Positions 6,678 to 16,012 of a stretch of DNA of 64,000 bases are shown here, one piece after another. The notes under the pieces were generated by a model. The model searched no databases. It worked only from the letters and a program-made list of their open reading frames with translations, and had not been told where the DNA came from. The stretch lies in NCBI RefSeq assembly GCF_016864375.1, contig NZ_CP069359.1, positions 248,001 through 312,000 of the forward strand. Direction: 5' to 3'. Position 1 is the first letter of the stretch; each line of letters starts with the position of its first letter. The position numbers and the translations under genes were made by a program. This stretch comes from Microvirga sp. VF16. Its GTDB lineage: Bacteria; Pseudomonadota; Alphaproteobacteria; Rhizobiales; Beijerinckiaceae.

Positions 6678-8389
6678 TCGTCAAGCGCCCCCAGGACCAG
6701 TCACATTCCAAGAGCCGAGCTGCTTCGGTACGCGACTTACTGCTCTATGTAACGAAAGCGGGGAACAACGATCTCACGCAGAAAGTTACCCACACTGGTG
6801 CGCTGAATTTCCTCACGGCGACCGAGCAGGGACAGCGCGCCGAAATGATCAGCCTTGCCCATGCCGCAGCGCGCAGCAAGAATCCGTGCACGCACTTTAT
6901 CCTGTCATGGCAGGAGAGCGAACGGCCGACCATCGGGCAGTTGGACGAGGCAGCCGTTATATTCCTCAGGGAGATTGGGCTTGAGAGCCACCAGGCGCTC
7001 TACGCTGTGCATGGCAGCACCGGAAATGTTCACCTTCATATCGTCGTGAATCGCGTCGATCCTGACACGGAGCGGGTGATCAAGATCAACAAGGGCTTCG
7101 ACCTCAAGGCGGGCCACATGGCGATTGCCCGCATCGAGGCGGTGCAAGGCTGGCTCTCGGAAGACAGGTCACTGTACCATGTCGACTCGGACGGGATCAT
7201 TCGGTCTAGTCCGCCGTTCGATCCCATCGAGATGGATGAGCCGAAACTGAACTATCGGGCCGCCGACTTCGAGCACTATGCCGGACTGGAGTCGGCTCAG
7301 CGCATGGCTCAGGAAAGGGCAGCGCCTCTCATCCGCAAGGCATCAGGCTGGGCGGAACTCCACGTCTCCCTGGCGGCTGCTGGGTTCCGCTACCGACGAT
7401 CCGGCGGCGGTGCCGTGGTTCTCGTCGGCGAGATTGCGGTCCGAGCATCCAAGGTGCTTCGGCAGGCGTCGTTATCGTGTCTCGAAAATCGCTTCGGTGC
7501 TTACCAAGAGCCACCCAGTGAAGCCCAAACGCTGGTTGCCATTGCTCCGAAGAGCCTCCGACCGACCGACCTTCACGCAACATACGCCGCGGAGCGGCTG
7601 GCCTTCTATGAGCAAAGAAAAGTCGAAAGAAAGAAAATTCGGGAACGTCATGCAGCGGAGCGTAAGAGGCTTGCGCAGGCTCAGGAGCATTCCCGCGACG
7701 AACTCCTTCAAGGGGACTGGCACAACCGAGGGCATTTACTGAATGCCCTCCGGTCAGAAATCGCCGCGGACCAGGCGGTCGCTAAGCGTGAGATGAAGGG
7801 GCGCCATTCCCTCGAGCTCAAAGTGCTCCAGGGTAGATTCCCACCTTATGCCGAATGGCTGAGCGGACAGGGAGCAGACGACGTGGTTACGGACTACCAT
7901 CAGAGGAATAGCGCACCGGGTATCCTCCGCGGGCGTGAGAGGGATGATACCAAGAGACACCCGCGAAACCTGCAGAAGTTCAACGCAGAAGTCGTCGGCC
8001 GCGACGTTCGCTACCGTTGGAAGTCCAACCAGCGTGTAGCTTTCATCGACAAAGGACCCGAGGTCCGCGTGCATGACCTGGATCTGGTCAGCATTTTGGC
8101 TGCGCTTCAAATGGCGCAGCAGACATACGGTTCGTTCACTGTCCATGGAACGTCAGCCTTCAAGGGACAAGTAGTTCGCCTAGCGGCAGTGCACGGCTTC
8201 GAGATTGGAGGCGAGGGCTTGGAAGAGGCGGTAGCAGTGGAGCGTCATCGTCTTCGCAGAGTTCAGTCAACGGAAAAGGGCTCGGCTATGCGTGAGGCGG
8301 ATCCTCACTCTAAACGTGAGCGCGACGGATCGACTGGAATTCCGGCTCGAGGCGGAGGAAGGACGCAGACAGGCGGACTGGATCTATGA
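6674..8389 (+). CDS. mobA: MOBP-type relaxase / mobilization nuclease
   Basis: A 571-residue relaxase. It nicks one strand at oriT, stays bound to the 5' end through a tyrosine and pilots the strand into a recipient. The metal-binding motif III is clear: HGSTGNVHLHIVVNRV at residues 113-128 (H113, H120, H122, N126). Y25 in DLLLYV is the best candidate for the active tyrosine, and THFILSWQ at 73-80 is also typical. The C-terminal third (YRWKSNQRVAFIDKG onward, about residues 445-535) resembles the LPD7 domain found behind many relaxase domains. There are no type IV secretion genes in the window, so transfer would need a helper. The 301 nt after the gene hold nothing recognisable. Confidence 0.85.
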   Translation: MIVKRPQDQSHSKSRAASVRDLLLYVTKAGNNDLTQKVTHTGALNFLTATEQGQRAEMISLAHAAARSKNPCTHFILSWQESERPTIGQLDEAAVIFLREIGLESHQALYAVHGSTGNVHLHIVVNRVDPDTERVIKINKGFDLKAGHMAIARIEAVQGWLSEDRSLYHVDSDGIIRSSPPFDPIEMDEPKLNYRAADFEHYAGLESAQRMAQERAAPLIRKASGWAELHVSLAAAGFRYRRSGGGAVVLVGEIAVRASKVLRQASLSCLENRFGAYQEPPSEAQTLVAIAPKSLRPTDLHATYAAERLAFYEQRKVERKKIRERHAAERKRLAQAQEHSRDELLQGDWHNRGHLLNALRSEIAADQAVAKREMKGRHSLELKVLQGRFPPYAEWLSGQGADDVVTDYHQRNSAPGILRGRERDDTKRHPRNLQKFNAEVVGRDVRYRWKSNQRVAFIDKGPEVRVHDLDLVSILAALQMAQQTYGSFTVHGTSAFKGQVVRLAAVHGFEIGGEGLEEAVAVERHRLRRVQSTEKGSAMREADPHSKRERDGSTGIPARGGGRTQTGGLDL

Positions 8390-8690
8390 CGCAATGACGG
8401 TGCTATCGCGACTGTCATCGAAGCGCTTTCTGACTCACGCGTGCTCTTGAGGTAGGTCCGCAGAGCGATCCTCTGTGAGGTCACAGGATCTGATAGCTGG
8501 TCGGGCCAACAAACACGTACCGCTTGTGCCTCAGGAAGTTAAAGCGACAGAGCCAGGCGAGAGCAAGCCTGAGGAGCTTGCCAGCAGTCCCGGGATTGGT
8601 AGCGCGAGATTGATATAGCAAGCAAGGGATCGGCCGGTGCCGCAGATGGATGCCTCTTGCGGCAGAGCTTAAGAAGGTGACCGCCGCGCC

Positions 8691-9446
8691 CTACAACATC
8701 CACCGCTTGTCGCCGATGCGAGTGCCGAAGCTCCGGGCGAACAAGAGCAGCGCGTCGATGATCGGTTGATCTCCGGTCTTCTCGATCGAGAACAGCGGAT
8801 ACGAAACGCTGATGGCGGCGCCCATCGATTTCTGCGGATCCTCGAATCCCACGGAGATGGCCTTCACGCCCTCGAACAGTTCCTGGTTCGAGACCGCGTA
8901 GCCCCGCATCCGCGTCATGGCAATGTCCCGCAGCAACTCATCAATGGACGTCTTGGTCTGCGTCGTCAGCGGCTCCGGATCGGCAGCAAAGAGCGCGTGG
9001 ATCTCCTGGTCGGACTTGAGGGCGAGCAATGCCTTGCCCATGGCGGCCGCATGGGCGGGCAGCCTGTGGCCCGGTTCGACCGTGAACTGGATGGGCTGGG
9101 GGCCGCGAACGGTCTTGAGGACGATGACCTCCGTGCCCGAGAGCACGCCTAGCCACACCGTATGCTCCGTCTGACGAGCAAGGTCCTCCATCTCCTTCCG
9201 GGCCTCTTCCACCAAGTCGAAGTTCCGGTGGAAGCTTGCCGCGATCTCCACCGACAGGATGCCGGCCCGATACCTCTGCGTGGCGGGATCCTGTTCGAGC
9301 AGTCCTCCCCGCGCAAGGGATGCCAGGAGCCGCGAGGCGTTGCCCCTCGTCATCTTGAGGTGACGGCTGGTTTCCCCGACCCGCAGTTCCCCTCCACTAT
9401 CGACGAGAAGCCGGAGGGCGCTCATCGCCTTGTCTATGGATTTCAT
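8691..9446 (-). CDS. IclR-family transcriptional regulator
   Basis: A 251-residue regulator. The N-terminal winged helix (residues ~1-65, RVGETSRHLKMTRGNASRLLASL) is followed by the IclR effector-binding domain (about 75-245), with the characteristic GHRLPAHAAAMGKALLA and a C-terminal ISVSYPLFS strand. IclR proteins bind small organic acids or related effectors and control adjacent catabolic genes. This one is divergent from the thiamine-diphosphate enzyme and transporter operon, with a palindromic candidate operator in the gap, so it most likely controls that operon and itself. Confidence 0.85.
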   Translation of the reverse strand: MKSIDKAMSALRLLVDSGGELRVGETSRHLKMTRGNASRLLASLARGGLLEQDPATQRYRAGILSVEIAASFHRNFDLVEEARKEMEDLARQTEHTVWLGVLSGTEVIVLKTVRGPQPIQFTVEPGHRLPAHAAAMGKALLALKSDQEIHALFAADPEPLTTQTKTSIDELLRDIAMTRMRGYAVSNQELFEGVKAISVGFEDPQKSMGAAISVSYPLFSIEKTGDQPIIDALLLFARSFGTRIGDKRWML

Positions 9447-9508
9447 CGATCCTGTTCTTCTCTTTAGTTGCTTGACGGGAAGTAAAACGCGTGTCTACGA
9501 TAATAAAC

Positions 9509-9531
9509 AACATGTTGCATAATATACAACA
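9509..9531. promoter_or_regulatory. Candidate IclR operator
   Basis: In the AT-rich gap between the divergent regulator and enzyme genes, TGTTG and CAACA form an inverted repeat around a nine-base AT-rich centre (9513-9531). It overlaps the small palindrome AACATGTT (9509-9516). Size, symmetry and location fit an IclR-type site. Binding is inferred. Confidence 0.5.
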
Positions 9532-9555
9532 CATTAATGGATGAGGGAGGATGGA

Positions 9556-11256
9556 ATGCGGGCCACCGGGGGTGCACTGGTCTACGAAACCCTGAAGAGC
9601 CACGGGGTTTCGTGCATCTTCGGGATGGAGGACCCCGTCCATCTTTTCCATGCCGTCGACCGGACATTCACTCGGATCGTAACCGTTCGGGACGAGAAGC
9701 ACGCCGCGATCATGGCCCATGGCTATGCCCAGGTGACGGGACGACCGGGCGTCTGCGCCGCCACCTTCGGACCGGGCGCCACGAACCTCATCACCGGCCT
9801 CCTGGAAGCCCAGCGCTCGTCGGTTCCGGTGATAGCGCTGGTCCAGGATCACGCGCTGGCCCTCAAGGACAAGCATGCCAGCAGCGCGCTCGATCATGCG
9901 GCTGCTCTGGCCCCTTACGTTAAGAACGTGATCCGCATCGATGCAGCGGAGCAAGCCGGCGATGCCGTCAGGAAGGCCTTCCGGATCGCGACAACAGGCC
10001 GTCCCGGACCGGTGGTGCTTCTCTGTCCCAACGACGTCATGGCTGCCGAGGCAGAGGCCGAGACCTGGGCCGACCAGAACTACGCGCACTTCCCGGCCAA
10101 TCGGGTACGGGCAAGCCGCCAGTCGATCCAGGCAGCGGCCAGCCTGCTTGCCAAGGCGGAGCGGCCGCTCCTGATCGCGGGAGGTGGGACGATCATCTCG
10201 GAGGCCCAGGAAGAGATACGGATGCTCGCCGAGCTGTTCGACATTCCCATCGCGACAACCATGACGGGGAGAGGAGCGATCAAGGATGATCATCCCCTCG
10301 CCGTGGGGCCGCTCGGGTCCACGACGGGCGGACGGTACGGCCGCGGACAGATTTCCAACACCCTTTTCGCCGAGGCGGACGTCGCCTTCGTGATGGGGTC
10401 CCGCACCGGACAGATCTGCTACAGCAACTGGACACTTCCGAAGTCGGGGACGAAGCTCATCCACCTCGACATCGATCCCGAGGAGGTCGGCCGGAACTTC
10501 CCCACGCATGTTGCCATGGTCGGAGATGTTCGGGACACGCTGCGCGACCTCCTCATGCATTGTGCGGAGCACGGGCTCGCTAGGACGAGTCCCGAGGGAA
10601 GACGGCGCATCGACGGCCTGAAGGAAGAATGGGCCGCGGAATTCCAGCCGATTGCCCGGTCATCCCAGAGCCCGATCAGGCCGGAGCGCCTTCTGGCCGA
10701 GATTTCCGCCAAGGTGGACGATGCGACCCTCGTCGTCACCGATGCGAGCTACGTCACCGGATGGGCCATGAGCCATATCGACGTGCCGCGTTCGGGACGC
10801 TTCATTCTCTCGCCGCGCGGCACCGGCGGGATCGGCTGGAGTCTTCCAGCCGCCATCGGCGCCAAGATGGGAGATCCCGCGCGCAAGGTCATCTGCCTGA
10901 CTGGGGACGGCGCCTTCGGCTACGTGCTCAATGAGTTGGAGACCGCAGCGCGCTACGGCGTGGACGTGCTTATCGTTGTCTTCAATAACGGCACCCTTGG
11001 CTTCCAGCGTCACTGGGAGCAGAAGCTGATGGGAAGTTACCTGGAGTGCGACTTCCTCGACATTGATTATTCCGAGGTCGGGCGTGCCCTGAAATGCCGG
11101 GGCGAACGCATCACGGACGCGGAAGCCATCGAAGCCGCTATCGCGCGAGGTCTCTCCGCGGGCGGCCCCTACGTGATCGACGTCGTCATCGACCCGAACG
11201 CCACCGCGCCGATCGTTGGCTTCGAGGAAATCCTCGAGCGCGACGCCGTCCACTGA
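9556..11256 (+). CDS. Thiamine-diphosphate-dependent enzyme (acetolactate synthase-like family)
   Basis: A 566-residue enzyme with the three-domain layout of the ALS/benzoylformate decarboxylase family. The N-terminal PYR domain has the activating glutamate in VRDEKHAAIMAHGYAQ, a central Rossmann-type domain follows, and the C-terminal PP domain has the GDG...NN cofactor motif (GDGAFGYVLNELE to VFNNGTLGF). The ATG at 9556 has GGGAGG six bases upstream and is preferred over one at 9541. The substrate is unknown. The linkage to an amino-acid ABC importer and an IclR regulator points to catabolism of an imported 2-oxo acid, amino acid or derivative rather than branched-chain amino-acid synthesis, and there is no small regulatory subunit gene nearby. 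Confidence 0.8.
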   Translation: MRATGGALVYETLKSHGVSCIFGMEDPVHLFHAVDRTFTRIVTVRDEKHAAIMAHGYAQVTGRPGVCAATFGPGATNLITGLLEAQRSSVPVIALVQDHALALKDKHASSALDHAAALAPYVKNVIRIDAAEQAGDAVRKAFRIATTGRPGPVVLLCPNDVMAAEAEAETWADQNYAHFPANRVRASRQSIQAAASLLAKAERPLLIAGGGTIISEAQEEIRMLAELFDIPIATTMTGRGAIKDDHPLAVGPLGSTTGGRYGRGQISNTLFAEADVAFVMGSRTGQICYSNWTLPKSGTKLIHLDIDPEEVGRNFPTHVAMVGDVRDTLRDLLMHCAEHGLARTSPEGRRRIDGLKEEWAAEFQPIARSSQSPIRPERLLAEISAKVDDATLVVTDASYVTGWAMSHIDVPRSGRFILSPRGTGGIGWSLPAAIGAKMGDPARKVICLTGDGAFGYVLNELETAARYGVDVLIVVFNNGTLGFQRHWEQKLMGSYLECDFLDIDYSEVGRALKCRGERITDAEAIEAAIARGLSAGGPYVIDVVIDPNATAPIVGFEEILERDAVH

Positions 11257-11307
11257 GGCGGGACAACCTGCCTCGAGTGTATGTCTGATAAACAAGAGGG
11301 AGCGATC

Positions 11308-12117
11308 ATGCGAAAGATCATAGCAACAGCAGTAGCAACGGCGGCATTCGCCCTGGCGGCGTTGTCATCGACCATCGCGTCGGCAGGTCCGGCGCTCGAC
11401 AGGATCATGTCGGAGAAGAAGCTGGTCGTCGGAGTGGCGCCCTGGAACAAGTTCGTCTTGCTCAACCCGAAGACGAACGAGTACGAGGGATACATCGTCG
11501 ACGATATCCGCAACTTCGAATCGATGACCGGAATCAAGGTCGAGCTCGTCAACACGACCTGGAGCGGTCTCGTCGCGGGACTTCAGGCGGGCAAGTGGGA
11601 CGTCGTGATGAGCGGTCTCGGAGCCACGCCCGAACGCGCCACCGCCGTGGCATTCGGGGAACCCTTCGGATACCTGTCATCCACGGCGGTTGTCCGTGCT
11701 GACAGCCCCGTCAACTCGCTGGCCGATCTCGACAAGGAAGGCAACGTCATCTCCGTGGTCTCGGGGACATCCGCGCAGCAGTTCAGCCAGCGCACGTTCA
11801 AGAAGGCAAAGATAACGCCCCTGGCGGATACCGGAGCGGCCGTGCTCGAGGTCATGCAGGGCCGGGCGACTGCCTATATCGGTGACTCCGTCTCGAACGA
11901 ACTGCGGGCCAAGGAAAGGCCGACCGAGCTGAAGAACATCAAGTTCGGCAGCAACGAGACCGAATGGACGACGATGAACCATGCCGTCCGCTACGGCGAT
12001 CTCGACCTCATGGTCTTCCTCGATACCTACATCCGCGCCATGAAGCTGCGTGGGTGGTATCGGGGCCTCGCCGATAAGTGGGGACTGCCCATCGAACTGG
12101 CCACAGGCCCTCGCTGA
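11308..12117 (+). CDS. Amino-acid-type ABC transporter substrate-binding protein
   Basis: A 269-residue periplasmic binding protein of family 3. The signal peptide is clear (MRKIIATAVATAAFALAALS, predicted cut after IASAG). The ATG at 11308 has GAGGGAG just upstream; an earlier ATG at 11281 lacks one. Family features include the GYIVDDIRN strand and the LQAGKWDVVMSG hinge region. It delivers ligand to the permease and ATPase encoded next, 77 and about 730 nt downstream. The ligand is unknown; linkage to the thiamine-diphosphate enzyme suggests they share a pathway. Confidence 0.85.
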   Translation: MRKIIATAVATAAFALAALSSTIASAGPALDRIMSEKKLVVGVAPWNKFVLLNPKTNEYEGYIVDDIRNFESMTGIKVELVNTTWSGLVAGLQAGKWDVVMSGLGATPERATAVAFGEPFGYLSSTAVVRADSPVNSLADLDKEGNVISVVSGTSAQQFSQRTFKKAKITPLADTGAAVLEVMQGRATAYIGDSVSNELRAKERPTELKNIKFGSNETEWTTMNHAVRYGDLDLMVFLDTYIRAMKLRGWYRGLADKWGLPIELATGPR

Positions 12118-12194
12118 TCGACACGCGCGGGACGGCAATCCCGTCCCGCGCAATGGCAGCGTACCGAACGCAGTAGGCGAGAGGCTCGGGATCC

Positions 12195-12863
12195 ATGGAC
12201 TACAAGTTTCAGTTCGGCGTGCTGGCCGACTACGGCCCCTATCTCGCGGGCGGCCTGTGGCATGCTTGGTGGACTAGCCTGCCCAGCATCATCCTGACCA
12301 CGATCCTCGGGGTCGTGCTGGCCGCCATGAGTATGTCCCGGAAGTGGTTCCTGCGGGGCTTCTCCGTCGTCTTCGTGGACCTCTTCCGCACCCTTCCGGT
12401 GGTCGTCCTGCTCATCTGGATCCACTACGTGATGCCCATCCTGACGGGGTTGTCGCTGTCCCCGACGATGAGCTCGATCATCGCACTCTCGCTCAACGGA
12501 GCGGCCCTCGCCTGCGAGGCTTTCCGCGGAGGGCTTGAGGCGATTCCCTCGACCCAGGCGCAAGCCGCCCAATCGCTGGGCTTCTCCCGATGGCAGGTCA
12601 TGCGTTACGTCACGCTGCCGCAGGCTGCCTTCGCCACCCTGCCGTCGCTGACGAACGTCCACATCACGGTGATCAAGAACGTTACTGTGACGGTGCTGAT
12701 CGCCGTGCCCGAGGTCATGTTCCGAGCCCAGGAGTTGACGGTCCAGTTCTTCCGGCCGCTGGAATTCTATACGGGAGCGGCAGCGCTCTACGTGGCCCTC
12801 ATCTGGGGCTATGCCCTGTTCATGCGCTCGCTCGAGAGATTCCAGAAATGGCAACCAATCTGA
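12195..12863 (+). CDS. Amino-acid ABC transporter permease (HisM/GlnP family)
   Basis: A 222-residue inner-membrane protein with about five membrane segments. The EAA-type loop that contacts the ATPase is readable as EAFRGGLEAIPSTQAQAAQSLG followed by PQAAFATLPSL, a hallmark of polar amino-acid permeases. Only one permease gene is present, so the channel is probably a homodimer. Its stop overlaps the start region of the ATPase gene, showing a tight operon. Confidence 0.85.
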   Translation: MDYKFQFGVLADYGPYLAGGLWHAWWTSLPSIILTTILGVVLAAMSMSRKWFLRGFSVVFVDLFRTLPVVVLLIWIHYVMPILTGLSLSPTMSSIIALSLNGAALACEAFRGGLEAIPSTQAQAAQSLGFSRWQVMRYVTLPQAAFATLPSLTNVHITVIKNVTVTVLIAVPEVMFRAQELTVQFFRPLEFYTGAAALYVALIWGYALFMRSLERFQKWQPI

Positions 12864-13627
12864 TGCTGGTGGAGACCGAGCCCGCGGGTGCCTATATCCG
12901 CTTCCGCGATGTGCAGAAGTCCTATGGGGCGGTAAGCGTCCTGAACGGGATATCGCTCGATGTCGCCAAGGGCGAGGTCCTCGTGCTCTGCGGCCCGAGC
13001 GGTTGCGGCAAGAGCACCCTGCTCCGATGCATAAACGGGCTCGAACCCATCAGCAGCGGCACGATTTCGGTCGGCGAGCACCGCGTCGACGGAGCATCGC
13101 AGGAGACGTTGCAGAAGATCCGCCTGTCGACAGGGTTCGTCTTCCAGAACTTCAACCTGTTCCCACACATGACGGCGCTCGAGAACATTACGATTGCGCC
13201 CCGGAAGATCCTCGGCCTGCCGCAACGCGAAGCGGTCGCGGAAGGGATGAGGCTTCTCGAACAGGTGGGCATGGCGGAGAAGGCCAACGTCTATCCGTTC
13301 CAGCTCTCGGGCGGTCAACGCCAGCGCGTGGCGATCGCGCGGGCGCTGGCCATGAAGCCATCTCTGATGCTGTTCGACGAGCCGACCTCCGCGCTTGACC
13401 CGGAGATGCGCGAGGAGGTGCTACAGGTGATCCGCCAGGTGCATCACGAGCACAACATGACGATGATCGTGGTCACCCACGAGATCGGCTTCGCGAAAAA
13501 TGTTGCGAGCCGAGCGATGCTGTTGGATGCCGGCAGGATCGTCGAGGAGGCCCCGGCACGGGTCTTCTTCGAGCGCCCCGTCCAGGAGCGCACGCGCCGC
13601 TTCCTTCGCGCCATCAGCAACGACTGA
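12848..13627 (+). CDS. Amino-acid ABC transporter ATP-binding protein
   Basis: A 259-residue ATPase of the GlnQ/HisP type. Walker A is GPSGCGKST, the signature is LSGGQRQR and Walker B is LMLFDEPTSALD, followed by the switch histidine in VVTHE. I chose the ATG at 12848, which overlaps the permease gene by 16 nt. A second ATG at 12863 overlaps the permease stop (TGATG) and is equally plausible. It is the last gene of the operon with the thiamine-diphosphate enzyme. Energises uptake of the ligand bound by the upstream binding protein. Confidence 0.85.
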   Translation: MATNLMLVETEPAGAYIRFRDVQKSYGAVSVLNGISLDVAKGEVLVLCGPSGCGKSTLLRCINGLEPISSGTISVGEHRVDGASQETLQKIRLSTGFVFQNFNLFPHMTALENITIAPRKILGLPQREAVAEGMRLLEQVGMAEKANVYPFQLSGGQRQRVAIARALAMKPSLMLFDEPTSALDPEMREEVLQVIRQVHHEHNMTMIVVTHEIGFAKNVASRAMLLDAGRIVEEAPARVFFERPVQERTRRFLRAISND

Positions 13628-13657
13628 TGGGAGGGTTTCCCTGCCACTTGCAAATCC

Positions 13658-13734
13658 GGTTCAGTTTGAGCGGTCATAGCTAGTTACCGAACCGGACTGA
13701 GGTTGGTTTCGCTGAACCACACTCAAACTGAACC
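13658..13734. repeat. 13-bp inverted repeat after the ABC operon
   Basis: A perfect 13-base inverted repeat (GGTTCAGTTTGAG at 13658-13670 and its complement at 13722-13734) encloses 51 nt that contain a further GAACC/GGTTC pairing. It lies between the end of the ABC operon and the convergent HlyIII gene. There is no T-run, so it is not a classical terminator. It could be a transcript-end stabiliser or a remnant of a small element. Confidence 0.45.
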
Positions 13735-13752
13735 CCAGATTGGCTCAGCCAA

Positions 13753-14421
13753 CTATGCATCCTGTATTAAATCGACAGCCGATAGCACCGCGCCGTAATG
13801 GCATGCAGTCGCCACGAGAACGAAGGCATGCCAAATCGCGTTTTGGAAGCGAAGGCTCTCCCACACGTGAAAGATGACGCCGGTCGTGTAGAGCAGCGCC
13901 CCAGCGGCGAGCAGCCAAAGGGTCACAATTGGGAATGCTAGGATGTCGTCCCACAGGACGACGCCGCTCCAGCCGATCAGAAGGTAGAGAATGATCGACA
14001 GGCGATCGAAGCGCCCCGGCAGCGCAATTTTGAGAATAATTCCGACCAAGGCGGCAGCCCAGACTAAAACCATGAGGATCTGGGGGAGGAATGCCCCGCT
14101 CATACGAGTGAGAAAGGGCGTATACGTGCCAGCGATCAGGAGGAAAATCGCCGCATGATCAAAGCGGCGCAACCACCACTTTACAGGCGAGATCGGCCAC
14201 ATGTTGTAGGCGGCCGAGATCAACAAGACCGTTATCATCGCGATGCCATAGATCAGGATCGGCAACAGGTCTGAGAGCGATGGTTTCGGCGGGAGAACAC
14301 CCACGAGCCCCGCAACGGCGATTACTCCTAGAACGATACCGAGGCCGTGGATGATACCGTCGGCCCAGAGTTCAGCACGATCATACTCGAAGCGCCCAGC
14401 AGTCGGTCGGTGCAAGATCAT
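13753..14421 (-). CDS. Hemolysin III / PAQR family membrane protein
   Basis: A 222-residue integral membrane protein with seven predicted segments. The family's metal-binding motifs are present: DGIIHGLG near the N-terminus, RRFDHAAIFLLIAGTYTPF in the middle and AIWHAFVLVATACHYGAV at the C-terminus, with conserved H, D and H...H. The start at 14421 places the family motif at the usual distance. A longer reading from 14511 adds 30 unusual residues. HlyIII proteins are poorly characterised membrane proteins; the name comes from a Bacillus protein with hemolytic activity in E. coli. Confidence 0.85.
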   Translation of the reverse strand: MILHRPTAGRFEYDRAELWADGIIHGLGIVLGVIAVAGLVGVLPPKPSLSDLLPILIYGIAMITVLLISAAYNMWPISPVKWWLRRFDHAAIFLLIAGTYTPFLTRMSGAFLPQILMVLVWAAALVGIILKIALPGRFDRLSIILYLLIGWSGVVLWDDILAFPIVTLWLLAAGALLYTTGVIFHVWESLRFQNAIWHAFVLVATACHYGAVLSAVDLIQDA

Positions 14422-14610
14422 TCCCCCGCAGCAAACCCCTGCTGCGTATCTGTTGATTGAGAAAGGAAGCGGGCAGACCTGACGGCGGCACCGCAGTTCA
14501 GACCAAATCACAAGGCTAGCTCAGGCTCAGCCGGCCTCATGACTAATGCCGCGACATCTGGGCTGCTGCTCAGAGGACTAGAGGCCGATCTCTGTCGCTA
14601 GTCGAGACGA

Positions 14611-15747
14611 TCAGGCCTCAGGGCTGCGGCGCCCCGCGGTCAGGCGCAGAGAACCGTTGGCGCCCGCGATCTTGGGCTGATCGAAGTTGAGGTTGCCGAG
14701 CTTCCAGGATTGCAGCACCACCGAGGTGTCACCAACCGCCTTCGGCTTCACGCCGCCTTCCATGGCACGCTCGATGGTCAGAGCCTTGCCGCTCCAGGCG
14801 AGCAGAAGCTTGTCGTCTGGCCCAAAGCCTGCCTGATCCCAAAGCTCGCGCGGTAGGCGGATGGAGGTGTAGTACCGGTCCGAGCGCTTGCTGTCCGCAA
14901 TCGACCTGACGGCTACCGGAGCGGACGCGGTTTGAACCGTCCGCCCTTTCGCTACTCGCTTAACCCGTGGCTGTCCTGCGGATGGTTGCACCTCCGACAC
15001 TGGTGCCGCTGCTCGTTCAGGATCACCTGCTCGCGTCTGGCCCTTGTCAGACGCGGTCTCCGGTGGGAGCTGCACATCTACCGCCGGGACGGGCGGGTGC
15101 GGGACCGTCTGAACGGCGCTGGCAATCTGCCGGAGACTGCCTGAGAGGCCCTCGGTCGACTGGAGGAGGGCAGGGGCCAAGTGCGCGATGGCTTCGATCT
15201 GCCGGCCGCCAAGCGCCACCAGCTTGCCCACCTGGTCAACCATGATCTCTGCCGCCGCACGCAAGCCTTTCAGGTCCGCCGCCATACCGGCCAGAGCCTG
15301 CTCGACCTCTGGCGAAAGAACTGGCGTGGGGTGCATTGGCTGCGACGCCTTTGGTGCGGAAGGTTGCGGCGATTTGGCTTCCTTCGGGCGGAAGACCTCT
15401 GCGGCCAGGTCCTCGGTCTTACCCAGGTGCCTGGCAAGAATGTCGGCTGTGTTCTGGTATCGCTTCTCCGAGGTTCCGGGCTCGCGACGCGAGGCAGCCG
15501 ATTTCGTCTCGTGAGTATGGCGTGGTTGGGCTAAGCAGGCCGGGCAGACGTCAAAGGAGGAGGCGCGGCCAAGCAGCCAGCCGCGATCCTTGAAGTAGCC
15601 CTTGACGGCGTCATTGCTGGTGGACCTGGAGGTCTCATAAGTGTCTGCACGGGCACATTCCGAGCAGCGGACGGTAAAGCGGAACTTGGAGGGCGCGCCA
15701 CCGCTACGGGTAATTTGCGGCTCGAACTGACGTGCGATGCCGGGCAT
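14611..15747 (-). CDS. Zinc-ribbon protein with C-terminal AbrB-like domain
   Basis: A 378-residue protein of unknown function with two recognisable ends. Near the N-terminus, C28-x2-C31 (RCSECAR) and C68-x2-C71 (VCPACLA) form a probable zinc ribbon. A long, proline- and alanine-rich middle with a helical stretch (about 170-230) follows. The C-terminal ~85 residues begin RYYTSIRLPRELWDQAG and contain LLLAWSGKALTIERA, like a SpoVT/AbrB-type swapped-hairpin DNA-binding domain. The ATG at 15747 was preferred to one at 15873 because it starts just before the zinc ribbon. A DNA-binding regulator is the most reasonable guess. Confidence 0.5.
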   Translation of the reverse strand: MPGIARQFEPQITRSGGAPSKFRFTVRCSECARADTYETSRSTSNDAVKGYFKDRGWLLGRASSFDVCPACLAQPRHTHETKSAASRREPGTSEKRYQNTADILARHLGKTEDLAAEVFRPKEAKSPQPSAPKASQPMHPTPVLSPEVEQALAGMAADLKGLRAAAEIMVDQVGKLVALGGRQIEAIAHLAPALLQSTEGLSGSLRQIASAVQTVPHPPVPAVDVQLPPETASDKGQTRAGDPERAAAPVSEVQPSAGQPRVKRVAKGRTVQTASAPVAVRSIADSKRSDRYYTSIRLPRELWDQAGFGPDDKLLLAWSGKALTIERAMEGGVKPKAVGDTSVVLQSWKLGNLNFDQPKIAGANGSLRLTAGRRSPEA

Positions 15748-16012
15748 CTGGCAATTCCTGATCGTGAGTAAAAGGTCTACGAGGCGGGACGAGGCAGTGT
15801 CCTGATCTCTCGCCCAAAAAAGGTGTAGGGACGGGCAGGGGCTTAACACCTGTCTGGCCAAATTCCAACCCATCGGTGTAGGTATGCTTCATCCGTCGGG
15901 AAGGGAAACAGAACGGGCACACTTTCAAGCGTACCTGAAGCCGCTATCATCACTGGATGGGCTGGATGATATATCCGGGTGTCAGCAGATGCGGGTGGCA
16001 GCGGAGGCTGAG

